This document shows positions 46,260 to 64,000 of a stretch of 64,000 bases of DNA, piece by piece. Position 1 is the stretch's first letter. Each line of letters starts with the position of its first letter. Under the pieces are notes generated by a model. That model worked only from the letters and a program-made list of their open reading frames with translations, was not told where the DNA came from and searched no databases. Both the position numbers and the translations under genes were made by a program. The stretch covers positions 12,524,089 through 12,588,088 of the forward strand of contig BSYO01000010.1 in assembly GCA_033239525.1 (NCBI GenBank). Direction: 5' to 3'. This stretch comes from Nepenthes gracilis. Its lineage: Eukaryota; Streptophyta; Magnoliopsida; Caryophyllales; Nepenthaceae.

Positions 46260-47140
46260 AAGAGGTTCAAGAATTTCGACCTTTTGACATGTCTATTGGC
46301 CGCAGAAATATCTCGAGTGTCATGTGAGGGTATCCTCCACCGAAAATCCGCTTGTGCCTTTATTCTGCGTTCACTGTTTGGTAGGAGCCTGATGCTGGCA
46401 TATGTTCCTTTTTTCTCATAAATGTCCGAAGACGTTGTTGAGAACGAAATTCTAGGGACATTTTTGTGACCAACAGTCTGATCAAAAGGTTCGAAGACTT
46501 TTGAAGGTCATTAGTCTTCTCCAAATGTCCGAGCATTTTCTTCGAATCCAAGACCCTAGTGCTCACTGCCAACTAGTTGTCGTTGCTATATGCGTCCGAG
46601 ACCAATAATGTCCTTGGGCATAATTAAGACCAATAACTTTATCAATTTCCGTCCGTTGACTTTATTTTTGTCCGCGACTGTACGTTCTCTTTTCCAAATG
46701 CAAACTCTTCAAGTTTCCGTGGACTTTTAATCGAATGGCTTTGTGAGAACCCATCCGACAAAGCGATTATAGTCCGATGACTGAAAAAAAAAGCGCTTGA
46801 GGATATTACTAGGAACAATGGTTTGACCAAACGTTGTCTGTGGACTCTCTCCCTAGGTCCGAGGCGCTGTCCTGGGCCGCCAATTGGCGCATTAAATGCA
46901 CATTAATTGATGCCTTGGGAAAAGAAGGGCCATCATTTCCTGCGACCTATGGGGAGTCAACACGTGGCTAGGCAATTGATGAGGTGCGATTTTTGAATCT
47001 CTTGGTCGTTTAAGTTACTCTTTCCTTTGCCATTTTATTTACGCATTTCAAAATTCTAAGTGTTGCAAAGGCTCTTTGCAATTTCCACGCCCTTCTAGGC
47101 AATCTCCTTCTTCTTCCTCCTCATGTTTTCATATTTATCA
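46260..47140. other. Spacer between 3' LTR and antisense ORF
   Basis: Non-coding part of Tat element 2 upstream of the + strand antisense ORF. No recognised features. CT-rich sequence just before 47141 could be an antisense leader. Confidence 0.45.
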
Positions 47141-49222
47141 ATGGCTCCTAGAGTGAAGGATATTGCTTCCACACTCTCCCTTGAGGACCTCGAGGCCATT
47201 CGAGCGAGATATAGGATTTTGAGTTTGATGGCTATGGTAGTTCCTGGCGCTGATGAGAGGGTGTGCTCACCTCTAGATGGTTTCATCACCGTTGACAAAG
47301 TCCATCTTAAAGGTGGTTTTCAGAACCCTATAGCCCTAGAGTTCTTTGAGATTATGAGGGACTTCAAAGTCCCTGTGGTCAAGCTCCAACCCAACACCAT
47401 TAGGTATCTAGTCTCTCTCTGCATTTTTGCTCGATGTCACAAGAAAATCTTCAATGCTGTGGTATTAAAAGTTATCTTGAGGTTTGTTCACGGGGTAGGA
47501 CTAGATCATGATTTCTCCTCACCCCGAGTTCGTCACCATTAGTGGGGAGACCCTGATTCCACTAAACGGTGGAAGGACAAGTTCTTCTTCCTTGCCATCC
47601 ATCCTCAGCTGGGCCATTTCTAATGAGTGGGGGAATGTGGAGCTCAATCTATGTAAGGAAGCCACAACTTGTGAGAAGGAAGCGGAGAAGGACTTCCCAA
47701 ACTTGCTAATATCCAACCTGAACTCCTTCAATAAGAATAAGAAGAACAAATGGCTGATATCCGAGTACTTGGAGAAAGTCAAGTGGGAACCTCAGCCCAA
47801 TGTCTCTGGCATCCCTTCTATTCCTCCGAATAAGAAGTTGAAGAAGAAGCAAAAGGCTATGAAGATTGAGGAGCCATTCAAGCGGACAAAAAAAAGCCGT
47901 CGGATTGAGACTTCAAAACGTCCGACAGTGATTGTTGAGTACTCCTCCTTGTTCGATGACGACATGGTCACTATTGAGGGGCTGGTGAGGAAAAGGAGGC
48001 TAGTTTGAGGCACTGAAGACGTCGGACCTTCAGTTGCCGTAGAGCCTACCGAGCAGCCTTCTAAGCCCGTGGACCTATCCGTGGAGTCACCTGTTGCCCT
48101 CCTCCTCTTTATGAGTCCATGCCTGATATTCTTCCATTTTTACTGAAGAGGCCTTGGATTGGATGGATAATTTATCTGAGGACATTGCCGAGGGACAGGT
48201 AGAGTGGGAGACTGAGGCGACTCAGGTTGAGGAAACAATAATGATGACTATGATGACAACTATTAAGACTGCTGAGGCTGACAAAAATTAGGCCACAGAG
48301 TTGTCCACTATTGAGACTGCTGAGCTCATTTATCTTGCAATCCAAATTTATAGTCCGATTGAGCTTCTTCCCGAGGCTCATGAGGAGATCTTGGTCGAGG
48401 ACGTCGTTGGGACTTCACACGTTATTGAAGCGAAGATTGGGACTGAGGATCATTTTGAAGCGACTAAGCCCCCAATCCTTGATTCTGGTGAAGTTGCCCC
48501 TGTGTTCAAAGCCAGGGTTGAGACTTTGTGGCCGAGGAAGCAGCTGCTATGGAGCTGGTTAAGTTCAAGCCCCCAGAGAGGAGAGTTCAACTAGGAGCTC
48601 TCTCGTCTCTAAGATACTTTTCTACCCCTCCTTAGGCTCTTTGTTCACTTCTATCCGTGCCTTAATAACCTATTATTCTTTTGCAGCTTCATGAGTTGGC
48701 CGCAATCTTGGTTTGATCATTGGCGATGCTGCCCAGACTTGTGTTGAGTTGGAGACCCTCAGGGCTTCGGGGGAGCATGCTAAGAAACTTGAGATTGAGT
48801 TTGCTGAAGCTAAGACTAGGATTTTTTTTCTTGAGGATTCGTTGAGGGTCAGAAAGTAGCAGCACGCCTCCCTTGAAGAATTTCTGAGGTCTCAGAATCA
48901 ACTGAACGTCTCTCTCCGAGGTAGGAATCTCCAGCTGAAGGAGGAGCTCAGGACCTCGCTGAAACCTGAGGACATCAGACCCGCTTTGGATCGCAAGTAT
49001 TGGGATGTCATCAAAATGTGCCGTCGCATAATGAAGATTTTGCTCTCGAGGTTTCCTACTGGTCTGTTTGATTCGAGGAATGCCAGTGCTCAATGTAGGG
49101 CTGATCTTATTGGTCTCCCAAGACGAGGTGAGACTCCTAACCCTTCTCTGCCAAGACCTTCCAGTCAGCTTGATCCTTCTGAGCAAGTAGGATCTTCAGA
49201 CCAGCCAAGAGTTTCGGAGTAG
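47141..49222 (+). pseudogene. Antisense ORF of Tat element 2 (putative gypsy-type transposon domain)
   Basis: + strand, opposite to gag-pol. Starts MAPRVKDIASTLSLEDLEAI. Then VVPGADERVCSPLDGFITV, FQNPIALEFFEIMRDFKV and VVKLQPNTIRYLVSLCIFAR correspond to the PF04195-like N-terminal domain ('PL..F....L......P.QL.PN..R.L'). A frameshift near 47510 leads to FVTISGETLIPLNG and a Lys-rich region (KKLKKKQKAMKIEEPFKRTK) resembling a nuclear targeting segment, to a stop at 48006. Acidic sequence follows, then near 48740-48960 a coiled coil (ELETLRASGEHAKKLEIEFA, then SLEEFLRSQNQLNVSLRGRN) and an end at 49222. Sequence around 48590-48700 ends TATTATTCTTTTGCAG and may be an intron. Role unknown. Confidence 0.65.
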
Positions 49223-49791
49223 TGTCGTATTTTTTTTTGTTGTACATCCTTGTTGTACATTCAACATATGAATAAAATTTATTTTTGGTGCAATCTTTTT
49301 CCTTTTTCTTAGATTACTTATATGCTTGGTTTTTTATTGGACTCGTGCCCTTACGAAATTTTATCCTTTATGAATCAAGTGTTCGAACCTTTTGACCTTC
49401 ATTAGCTGAAGATGTTATCTCTAGGGTCTTCGCATTCTTACTATTTTTAAGTCCCCTAAGTTTTTAAGTTCAATCTCTTGCGGGCTATTTGGCATCATTG
49501 CCAAATTTTGAATTCGACTTCAATGAGCCGCTCGAACTTTATCGAGTTTTGTGAGTATGACCTCTAATGGACCGTTCGGACTTTGCCTAGTTTTTAGCGA
49601 GTAAAAGGGGTCCTTTTACTTGACTTAGGGGCAGTCTAGGTCTTGTGGATTTATGAAATGATATGCAAATGCTCAATTGAATACAAAACAGCAAATAAGC
49701 AAAAGGAATTTTATTGTATTAACAAAACATGGTACAAGCACTTCAAATGATGCATTGGACCCTACCTAGCCGCTTATACATTTATTGATGG
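49223..49791. other. Spacer between antisense ORF and pol, with short repeats
   Basis: Includes two diverged 43-bp units starting at 49516 and 49559 (GAC(T/C)T(C/A).AATG...CCG(C/T)TCG(A/G)ACTTT). This is the same position at which element 1 carries its 40-bp array. No coding sequence. Confidence 0.5.
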
Positions 49792-51010
49792 TATTTCTTG
49801 AGGTGGGTGGTATTCCACGTTCGAGGGACAAGCCTTCCCTCTGGGTGTGCAGTTTATACGCCTCATTTTGGAGGATGGCTGAGACCAGGAATAGCCACTC
49901 TCAATTTGGGGAGAGTTTATTTTGATCGGTATTTTTGTCGATGGCCTACATACTTCTTAGACTAAGTCTCTTACTTTGAACTGGCACGCTTTCACCTTCT
50001 TATTGTAGTACTGGATGACCTTCTATTGGATGCCACTGTTTACAATCTTATTGCGCCTCAAGCTTCTTCAAGCAGGTCCAGGTTTTTTCGAAGTCTCTGT
50101 GCATTATTATGTGGATTAAAGCTTTCCACTTGAAGGCTAAGCAATCCGACCTCCACAAGAATGATTGCCTCGACCCCATAACACATGCCGAATGGAGTCA
50201 CGCGTGTAGGCTCCCTTAGAGTTGTCCTGTACGACCACAATATTGATGGCAGCTCATCAACCCATAAGCATCCAGCATGCTCCAGTTTCATCTTCAGTCC
50301 ATACACTATTGTGTGGTTCATTACCTCCACTTGTCAATTGCATTGTGGGTACGCGACTAATGTATACACCAGCCTTATTTTTAGATTGGTGCAATACTTG
50401 GTAAACCTTTTTTTAGTGAATTGTGTCACATTATCAGTCACAATTTATTCTGAAATCCCAAACCTACTCACAATACTCTATCTGAAGAAGTTTGTTACAT
50501 TCTGCTCGATTATGCGGGCTAATGGCGTGGCCTCGACCCATTTTGTGAAGTAGTCGATTCCGACGATTAAGAATTTTCTTTGTCCAGATGCTGTTGGTAG
50601 TGGCCCAAGTATATCTAACCCCCATTGCGTTAATGGCCAAGGCGACTATAGAGATTGGAGTTCCGTGTGCGACTAGTAGGTAAAGTTGTCGTAGACTTGG
50701 CAGTTCTTGCATTTTCATACGAAGTCCATGGCGTCGTATTTCATAGTTTGCTAGTAGTATCTTTACCTCATTAGCGTGAAGGCTAGGTTCTTGTCCCCGA
50801 TGTGGGATCCATAAACTCCGAGATGTACTTATTGATGGCATAATCAGTCTCTTCTGGAGTAAGGCACCGTAGATAGGGGCAAAGAATCCTCATCGATACA
50901 ACCTATCATCCATGATAATGTACCATAATGCCGTTTTCTTCACCTTTTTGGCTTCCTTAGTGTTTTGAGGCAACGTCCCGTCGGACAAGTACTTTAGGTA
51001 GGGGGCCATC
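49792..51010 (-). pseudogene. Tat element 2 integrase
   Basis: - strand; C-terminal end reads NTTHLKKYHQ-TAA (stop at 49794-49792), the standard Tat integrase end. The piece at 50330-50058 reads MEVMNHTIVYGLKMKLEHAG, WVDELPSILWSYRTTLREPT and RVTPFGMCYGVEAI, the end of the catalytic core. The N-terminal part with CPYLRCLTPEETDYAINKYI precedes 50840. Stops and frameshifts throughout. Confidence 0.8.
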
Positions 51011-51179
51011 TAATTGTCGACGTCGGATATATGTATCACTTCTGGTTCGGAATCTTTCACACTGGGTTTATCAAGGACCTCGTGCATTCCTTGGGCATAT
51101 TGCTCTAGGTCTCCTGATGCTGCTGTTTTTGTAAGCTGGTCGGCTTTTCCTTTCTCCTCTCATGGGATGTGGACCATTT

Positions 51180-51720
51180 ATACCTTCTCAAAGGTTGACG
51201 TCAGTTCTTAAACCTTTGAGAGGTATTTGGATAGTTGTAAGTTGTTCACTTTGAAGTTTTCTCTGACTTAGTTGACGACCAACTTGGAGTCACTATAGAC
51301 AACCAGATCCTTAACCGAGCACTCCCTTGTTAACCAAAGTTTGGCAAGTAAGGCTTTGTATTCCGCGGCGTTATTAGTCGCTGGGAACTTGAGAACCATC
51401 GATTACTTTATCCTTGACCTCTCAGGCGTCCTCAGGATAACTCCAGCTCCACAACTATCCTTCATGGATAAACTGTTCACACGCAAAGTCCAGACTGTTA
51501 GGTTGTGTGATTCTTCAGCATCACGAATGTTCAAGGCCTCTAGAGTTGGTGTCGTGGTTTCGAGAATAAAGTCTGCCAAAACTTGGCCTTTTCAGGTTGG
51601 CATCGGGCGAAACTCTATGTCGGACTTTTGTAACTCAATGGCCCATTCGACCAACCGTTCCGACGTTTCTGGCTTTTGTAGAATTGCTCTCAAGAGCTGG
51701 TCAGGATGATCACTTTGTGT
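51180..51720 (-). pseudogene. Second RNase H of Tat element 2
   Basis: - strand sequence includes LRVNSLSMKDSCGAGVIL, NNAAEYKALLAKLWLTRECS and VKDLVVYSDSKLVVN, matching the extra RNase H of Tat elements (the same order as at 38300-38790). Frame broken by stops. Confidence 0.75.
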
Positions 51721-52930
51721 GCTTGGAAATATGGTCTCAGTTTCTGAGCGAAATACACGAGCGCTAGAGTCATCTTTTTTGCGTGAAAGTATCTTATCTC
51801 AGCGTCAGTCAGGATTTTTCCGATGTAGTACATAGGCTGTTATATATCATGCTGCTGTCAAATCAAGGTTGAGCTTAAGGTTGTGTTAGACATAATAAGG
51901 TACAAATATAACTCATCGCCTGATTAGGGGGAAGTCAAAAGAGGGGAGGTTGGAGAGATACCTTCTGAGTCCTTGGAAGATTTCTTCACAGTTAGCCGTC
52001 TATTGGAAACCGTTCGTCTTGGTCCGTCAAAGTGCCTTGAAAAACAGTAGGTACTTCTCGGCCGACTTGACCAAGAAGCGAGAAAGCGCTGCCAGCCCCC
52101 CAGTAAACTTCTGGACCTCCTTCACAATCCGAGGAGATTTCATATCAAGGATGGCCTTAATCTTTTCCGGACTTGCTTCGATCCCTCGGCGCGAAATAAT
52201 ATAACCCAAGAACTTTTCTGATGTCACTCCGAATGTGCACTTGATTGGATTGAGCTTCACCTAGTATGCTCTTAGGACATTGAAAGTCTCTTCCAAATAT
52301 TGGATGTGGTGGTCGGTTATTCTACTTTTGATGAGCATATCGTCGACATAGACTTCTATATTCCTTCCAATTTGACTTGCTAATATTTTATTCATGAGTC
52401 ACTGATAAATTGTACCAGCGTTCTTGAGGTCGAAGGGTATGACTTTGTAGCAGTACGTCCCTTAGTCTGTCATGAATGATGTATACTTTTTGTTGTCGGG
52501 GCTCATCTTTATTTGATTGAAACCCGAGTACACGTCCATGAAGTTTAGAAGTTCATGTTCGGATGTTGAGTTTACAAGCGAATCGATCATCAGCAGTGGG
52601 AAGCTGTTCTTCGGACATACTTTATTAACATATGTAAGTCCATGCACATCCTCAACTTCTCGTTATTCTTCTTGACCGTTACGATATTGGACAGCCAATC
52701 TGGATAATACACCTCCCGTATGAATTCGACGTCCAAAAGTTTCTTTACCTCTTCCTAGATAGCCACAAATTTTTCCACTGAATAATTCCTCAAGCCCAAT
52801 TTCTGAACCATTACTCTGGTCGATATCCCTGACATGTCACTTGATGTTCAGGTAAAGATATTCGAGTTTTTTCCGTAAAAAATTGATAAGCTGGTCTCAA
52901 AAAGATTGAATTAGGGAGCTTCCTATCTAG
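51720..52930 (-). pseudogene. Tat element 2 reverse transcriptase and RNase H
   Basis: - strand. The RT palm includes ELLNFMDVYSGFNQIKMSPD and IEVYVDDMLIKS. The YVDD catalytic box (52339-52350) is intact, unlike element 1. Thumb: MKLNPIKCTFGVTSEKFLGY, IKAILDMKSPRIVKEVQKFT and GGLAALSRFLVKSAEKYL. The RNase H part (51960-51720) is poorly preserved. Confidence 0.82.
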
Positions 52931-52939
52931 ATGAATTTT

Positions 52940-53640
52940 TAATGATCTCCGAGATCCAAAAGGATTTGGTCGATTGCTTCTCTAGACTCGACCTGTTGTA
53001 ATATCGTTTCATCGCAGAAGTCTAAGTCTTCAACAGGCTGAGGAAGAGGTGTTTGCGTGACTTGGAACAGATAGCATGTCCGTCCGGCAGCTTGATCCCC
53101 AAGGACCTCCCCAATCCCGAATGATGTAGAGAACTTCATCTTCAGATGTGGGATTGAGGTTACAACTTCGAAGACTGCCAAGCAAGGACATTCGAGGGTA
53201 GCATTGTAGACCGACGGGAGGTCTACTATCGAGAAGAAAAGGGTCTTGGATGCTGTCCTTGAATAGGTCCCTAATGTGATTTCAAGCTAGATAACTCCCT
53301 GTACTGGTAATGACTTATTGTCCAATCTGTAGAGAGGTTCTTCGGTAGCCGTCATTTGGCTTCTCTTGAGTCTTAATTTAAAGAAGGTATTAAGGTAAAG
53401 CAAATTACGAAAACTTTCCCTATTAATAAACATTCGTTTCATTTGGTAGTTTAAAACTCCGTCAGAAACGAGGGCAGTTACAACTAGAGGGTTAGAATAG
53501 GGGGATATTACAGAGGCAATATCTTTGTCATTAAAACTAATGACATCATCCATAGATTCTACTATTAGCTTCTTCTGTTTTGCCACTGGTTCCTTCCAGG
53601 TGCCACATCTGGCCAGGCGAGTCGAAATCATGTTGATAAC
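52940..53640 (-). pseudogene. Tat element 2 protease
   Basis: - strand: SNPLVVTALVSDGVLNYQMK, RMFINRESFRNLLYL, EEPLYRLDNKSLPVQG, then HLKMKFSTSFGIGEVLGDQA. The active-site block IDGGSS has become INRESF, so it is inactive. Confidence 0.78.
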
Positions 53641-53739
53641 TCCCGTGGCTACTCGGTTCCTTGGGTGGTCAGTTTTACCATCTCACACTATTCCGGAAGC
53701 TTGTCTGGGTTTTTACAGAAAGCAGTTGAGGTGATATCT

Positions 53740-55218
53740 CTTGATCAACTCCACTATCTCTTTCTGCAACGTCCTGCAATCCTCGGTACCATGGCCTCCA
53801 TAACGATGGTAGTGGCAGTACTTTGACTGGTCATCACCATCGAAATTCTTTAATACTTTGGGCCACTTTCAAAAATTTCTTATCTTAAATCTGTATCAGG
53901 ATATTGGTATGCGAGTTATTTAAGGGAGTCAGGTTTAAGGGTCAGTACTCCCTACGAACGGTTTGCTCAGACTTCTACTTCTTTGGCACCCGAGAGCCTT
54001 ATCGGTCTTCATTCTTCCTTTTTTCCTCCACCGTCCTTGGAGGAGACTCTCCTCCTAGATGGGCCTCTTCACGTCGTTCGTTTTTTCGGCCACAATGTAA
54101 GCTCTTGTTATGGCCTCGGTCTCTCCGAACGTTTGAGGACCCTTATGTACGAGGTGTTTGGAGAAGCTACCTCCTTCCAACCTAAACAGGAACGCATTGA
54201 GCTTGACCACATTGGTGAGTTTGGGGATTTGACTGGCCTCTGCGATGAAGTGGGACAGAAAACTCTTCAGGCTCTCCCTGATTTTTTGCTTCACGCGAGT
54301 AAGGTGCCAAGGCTACTTCTCGATTCTCCTGCTGGACACAAATTGGGGAGGAAATTGTTTGCCAGCTCACCAAATGATCAAATGGAATTGGCTGGCAACC
54401 CGTAGAACCAAATCCTTACATCTCTCTTAAGTGTTAATGGGAAGCACTAACATAATACCATCTCATCTAAACCCTAGAGGTTCAGATGCTCACGAAAGTT
54501 ATCTAGATGATCAATTGGATCAGCACTTCTGTCGTAAACGTTAAGATTTGGCATTTTAAGCTTTGGGGGGAGTTGCCTCGTCTTGATCCCCATTGTAAAT
54601 GGAGATCTGCGCAGGTCAGCAGCTCCTCCTCCCATTGTTGTTACCAAAAACTTGCCACCAAGATCTTTCGAGCTTCTCATTCTCTTGGGGTGGAGCCGTC
54701 ATCTTCTTTTCATTAAGGTAGTTCCTCAACTCAGGAACCTCATCGCAAGGTGGGTCTGGAAGGCTCCTAGCCCTTGGAGGGATCTTGTCATGAGGGGACA
54801 CCTCCTCAATGGCGCGCTCTTGGTTGTCATGTGAGCATCGAAAATTTCGCCTCTCTGGGCTTTCCTCCTGAATCCGAGGACCTAAGCGACCTTCAAGACG
54901 CGACGGGGCTATGTTGCTTGAGGCAACTTGTGTCCTAGGATCCTCAAGTTAACTAACTTGCTTTGAGGGATGTTTCTTCCCCTTATCCTTCTTCTTGGAT
55001 GTGGCAGTCTGAGTGGCCTTAGATAATGCCCCCTTTGGCCCCTCATCCATTTTCGAACAAAGGATCTGGATTGCCTTAGAGATGTCATCCATTCTTGTTG
55101 CCAATACTCAGACATATGGATCATGATGGTCATCTATCCTGATGCCCGCAGCAAGGCCATTGCCACATGAGACATCTTCTCTGACTGGTGAATTGGTTTG
55201 TGCTCTTATGTTCACCAT
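53740..55218 (-). pseudogene. Tat element 2 gag
   Basis: - strand, starting MVNIRAQTNSPVRED (55218), the same opening style as element 1 gag. Capsid core pieces: MPNLNVYDRSADPIDHLDNF, then IPKLTNVVKLNAFLFRLEGG and HKGPQTFGETEAITRAYIVA. An apparently intact Tat nucleocapsid motif CHYHRYGGHGTEDCRTLQKE lies near 53830-53770. Stops and frameshifts elsewhere. Confidence 0.8.
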
Positions 55219-55278
55219 GTTTTAGTTTTTTAAAAAATATGTTAACGACTTTTAGTTGGTTTTCACAGACGGCGTCAA

Positions 55279-56083
55279 TGTTGTGTCTTTAGATCTTGTT
55301 TATTGTATGGATGGAGATCCAAACGAGTCATCAGATCTTTTCACCATTAGATGAAACTGAACCTATGCAACACAAAGTATTCGGACGATCATCTTTGGTT
55401 AGAGGAAGTGATTTTAAGGACTCGGGCATTAAGTTTAGAGAGAGAAAGAGAGAGAATGCAGTAGCACGCAATATTTTTATGTGAAAAACCCTTTCTTGAA
55501 TGAGAGAAAAAAATCACGGGACTCTTGGCCTAGGAATGATTCCACTATGATAATTTGGATTACAAGTGGCTCAAGTTACAAAGAGTGGGAACAGAGAGCA
55601 AAATGGTATCTTGCTTTTGCTTCTTTTCTTACGTACACTGTTGCATGTCTTGTCTTGGAGTTTGGCTTATGTTTATATATACTTGATGGTTTCCATCTAC
55701 CCAACAAAGAGCTTGCGTGTATAGGATTTCTGCCACAAACTCTTCCAAAATCCACGGTGGTGTCTTGCAAAGTCTACAAATTCCGGAAGTTAACTGCTCT
55801 TCTTAAGGTGCACGTGCTTTCTAAAAGCTGTTGTCTTCCCTAAGAAGTCACCTTCATCCAGTCTTGTAGTCTAACAAAATTAGCCACCAACTTCTAGCAT
55901 GCCGGCGTTGCAGGCTCAGTAGAGTCTTCGGCCACCATGAGTCCTTGAGCCTTACTAAACTCAATGGCCTTTTATGCCGCTTAGGCCGAGTCGACCATTT
56001 GGGTCTACTGAGCCTCAATGGCACAATGGTCCAACTCATGAAAATGGGTTTTCTAACAGGGCCTTGGATATCAGTACCCATCA
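55279..56083 (-). repeat. 5' LTR of Tat element 2
   Basis: 805 bp, - strand TGATGGGTACTGATATCC to AAGACACAACA. Adjoins the leader TTGACGCCGTCTGTGAAAAC (55278-55259) and the AATAT duplication at 56084-56088. Confidence 0.9.
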
Positions 56084-56088
56084 AATAT

Positions 56089-64000
<7,912 letters not shown>

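Larger units (their letters stand above)
45443..56083 (-). mobile_element. Complete Tat-lineage Ty3/gypsy element 2
   Basis: 10.6 kb, - strand. LTRs at 55279-56083 (5') and 45443-46244 (3'), flanked by AATAT at 45438-45442 and 56084-56088. On the - strand, the leader TTGACGCCGTCTGTGAAAAC directly follows the 5' LTR, and the polypurine tract GGCATGGGGGGTTAG precedes the 3' LTR. Internal order: gag, protease, RT-RNase H, second RNase H, integrase (pol stop at 49792), spacer, antisense ORF. LTRs differ by scattered mainly transition changes (about one site in nine over the first 180 bp by eye), so the insertion is old. Stops in every domain. Confidence 0.9.

Overview
The window is plant nuclear DNA, most likely from a eudicot with a repeat-rich genome (possibly woody; the species cannot be named from the sequence). 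It has GT-AG introns kilobases long, Ty3/gypsy elements of the Tat type, Au-type SINEs and hAT-type MITEs. Its proteins are plant DCN1-like, a KNOLLE-type syntaxin and an organellar prolyl-tRNA synthetase. Almost all open frames longer than 60 codons are retrotransposon debris or shadows. All frames, splice sites and repeat ends below were read by eye; no alignment or database search was run.

Layout. 1-6412: a decayed + strand Ty3/gypsy piece abutting a decayed - strand Ty3/gypsy element, whose gag carries an AT-rich insertion. 6708-7582: a broken KNOLLE/SYP111-type syntaxin copy. 7975-9442: fragments of a LINE ORF1, a tandem duplication and a Ty1/copia remnant. 10207-31652 (- strand): a complete DCN1-like (cullin neddylation) gene of 11 coding exons. 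Its phases all join to give 256 residues, and it is stretched to 21 kb by introns holding Au SINEs, three related hAT MITEs, a dead hAT transposase, LINE pieces and tandem duplications. 31877-33107: an AT-rich intergenic stretch that begins with a perfect 23-bp palindrome. 33108-44585: a Tat-lineage Ty3 locus with an unusual arrangement: a solo LTR with its target duplication and 3' flank, joined to a near-complete element that carries the same target duplication and flank. 45438-56088: a second complete Tat element on the - strand, with an AATAT target duplication. 57455-64000 (+ strand): the first six coding exons of an organellar prolyl-tRNA synthetase gene, which runs off the window. Its 5.2-kb second intron holds an 841-bp hAT-type MITE with a perfect 8-bp target duplication.

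Only the two host genes look functional. The DCN1-like protein keeps the acidic/Ala patch used by its family to bind cullins. The prolyl-tRNA synthetase keeps its class II motif 2 region. They are 26 kb apart, point away from each other (divergent), and the space between them is almost entirely the two Tat insertions and the AT-rich DNA they landed in. Both Tat elements carry, between pol and the 3' LTR, a long antisense reading frame resembling the 'putative gypsy type transposon' domain family. Element 1 also has a tandem array in this region. These features, the solo-LTR/element chimera and the MITE family are the most unusual content. I found no evidence of a wholly new system.
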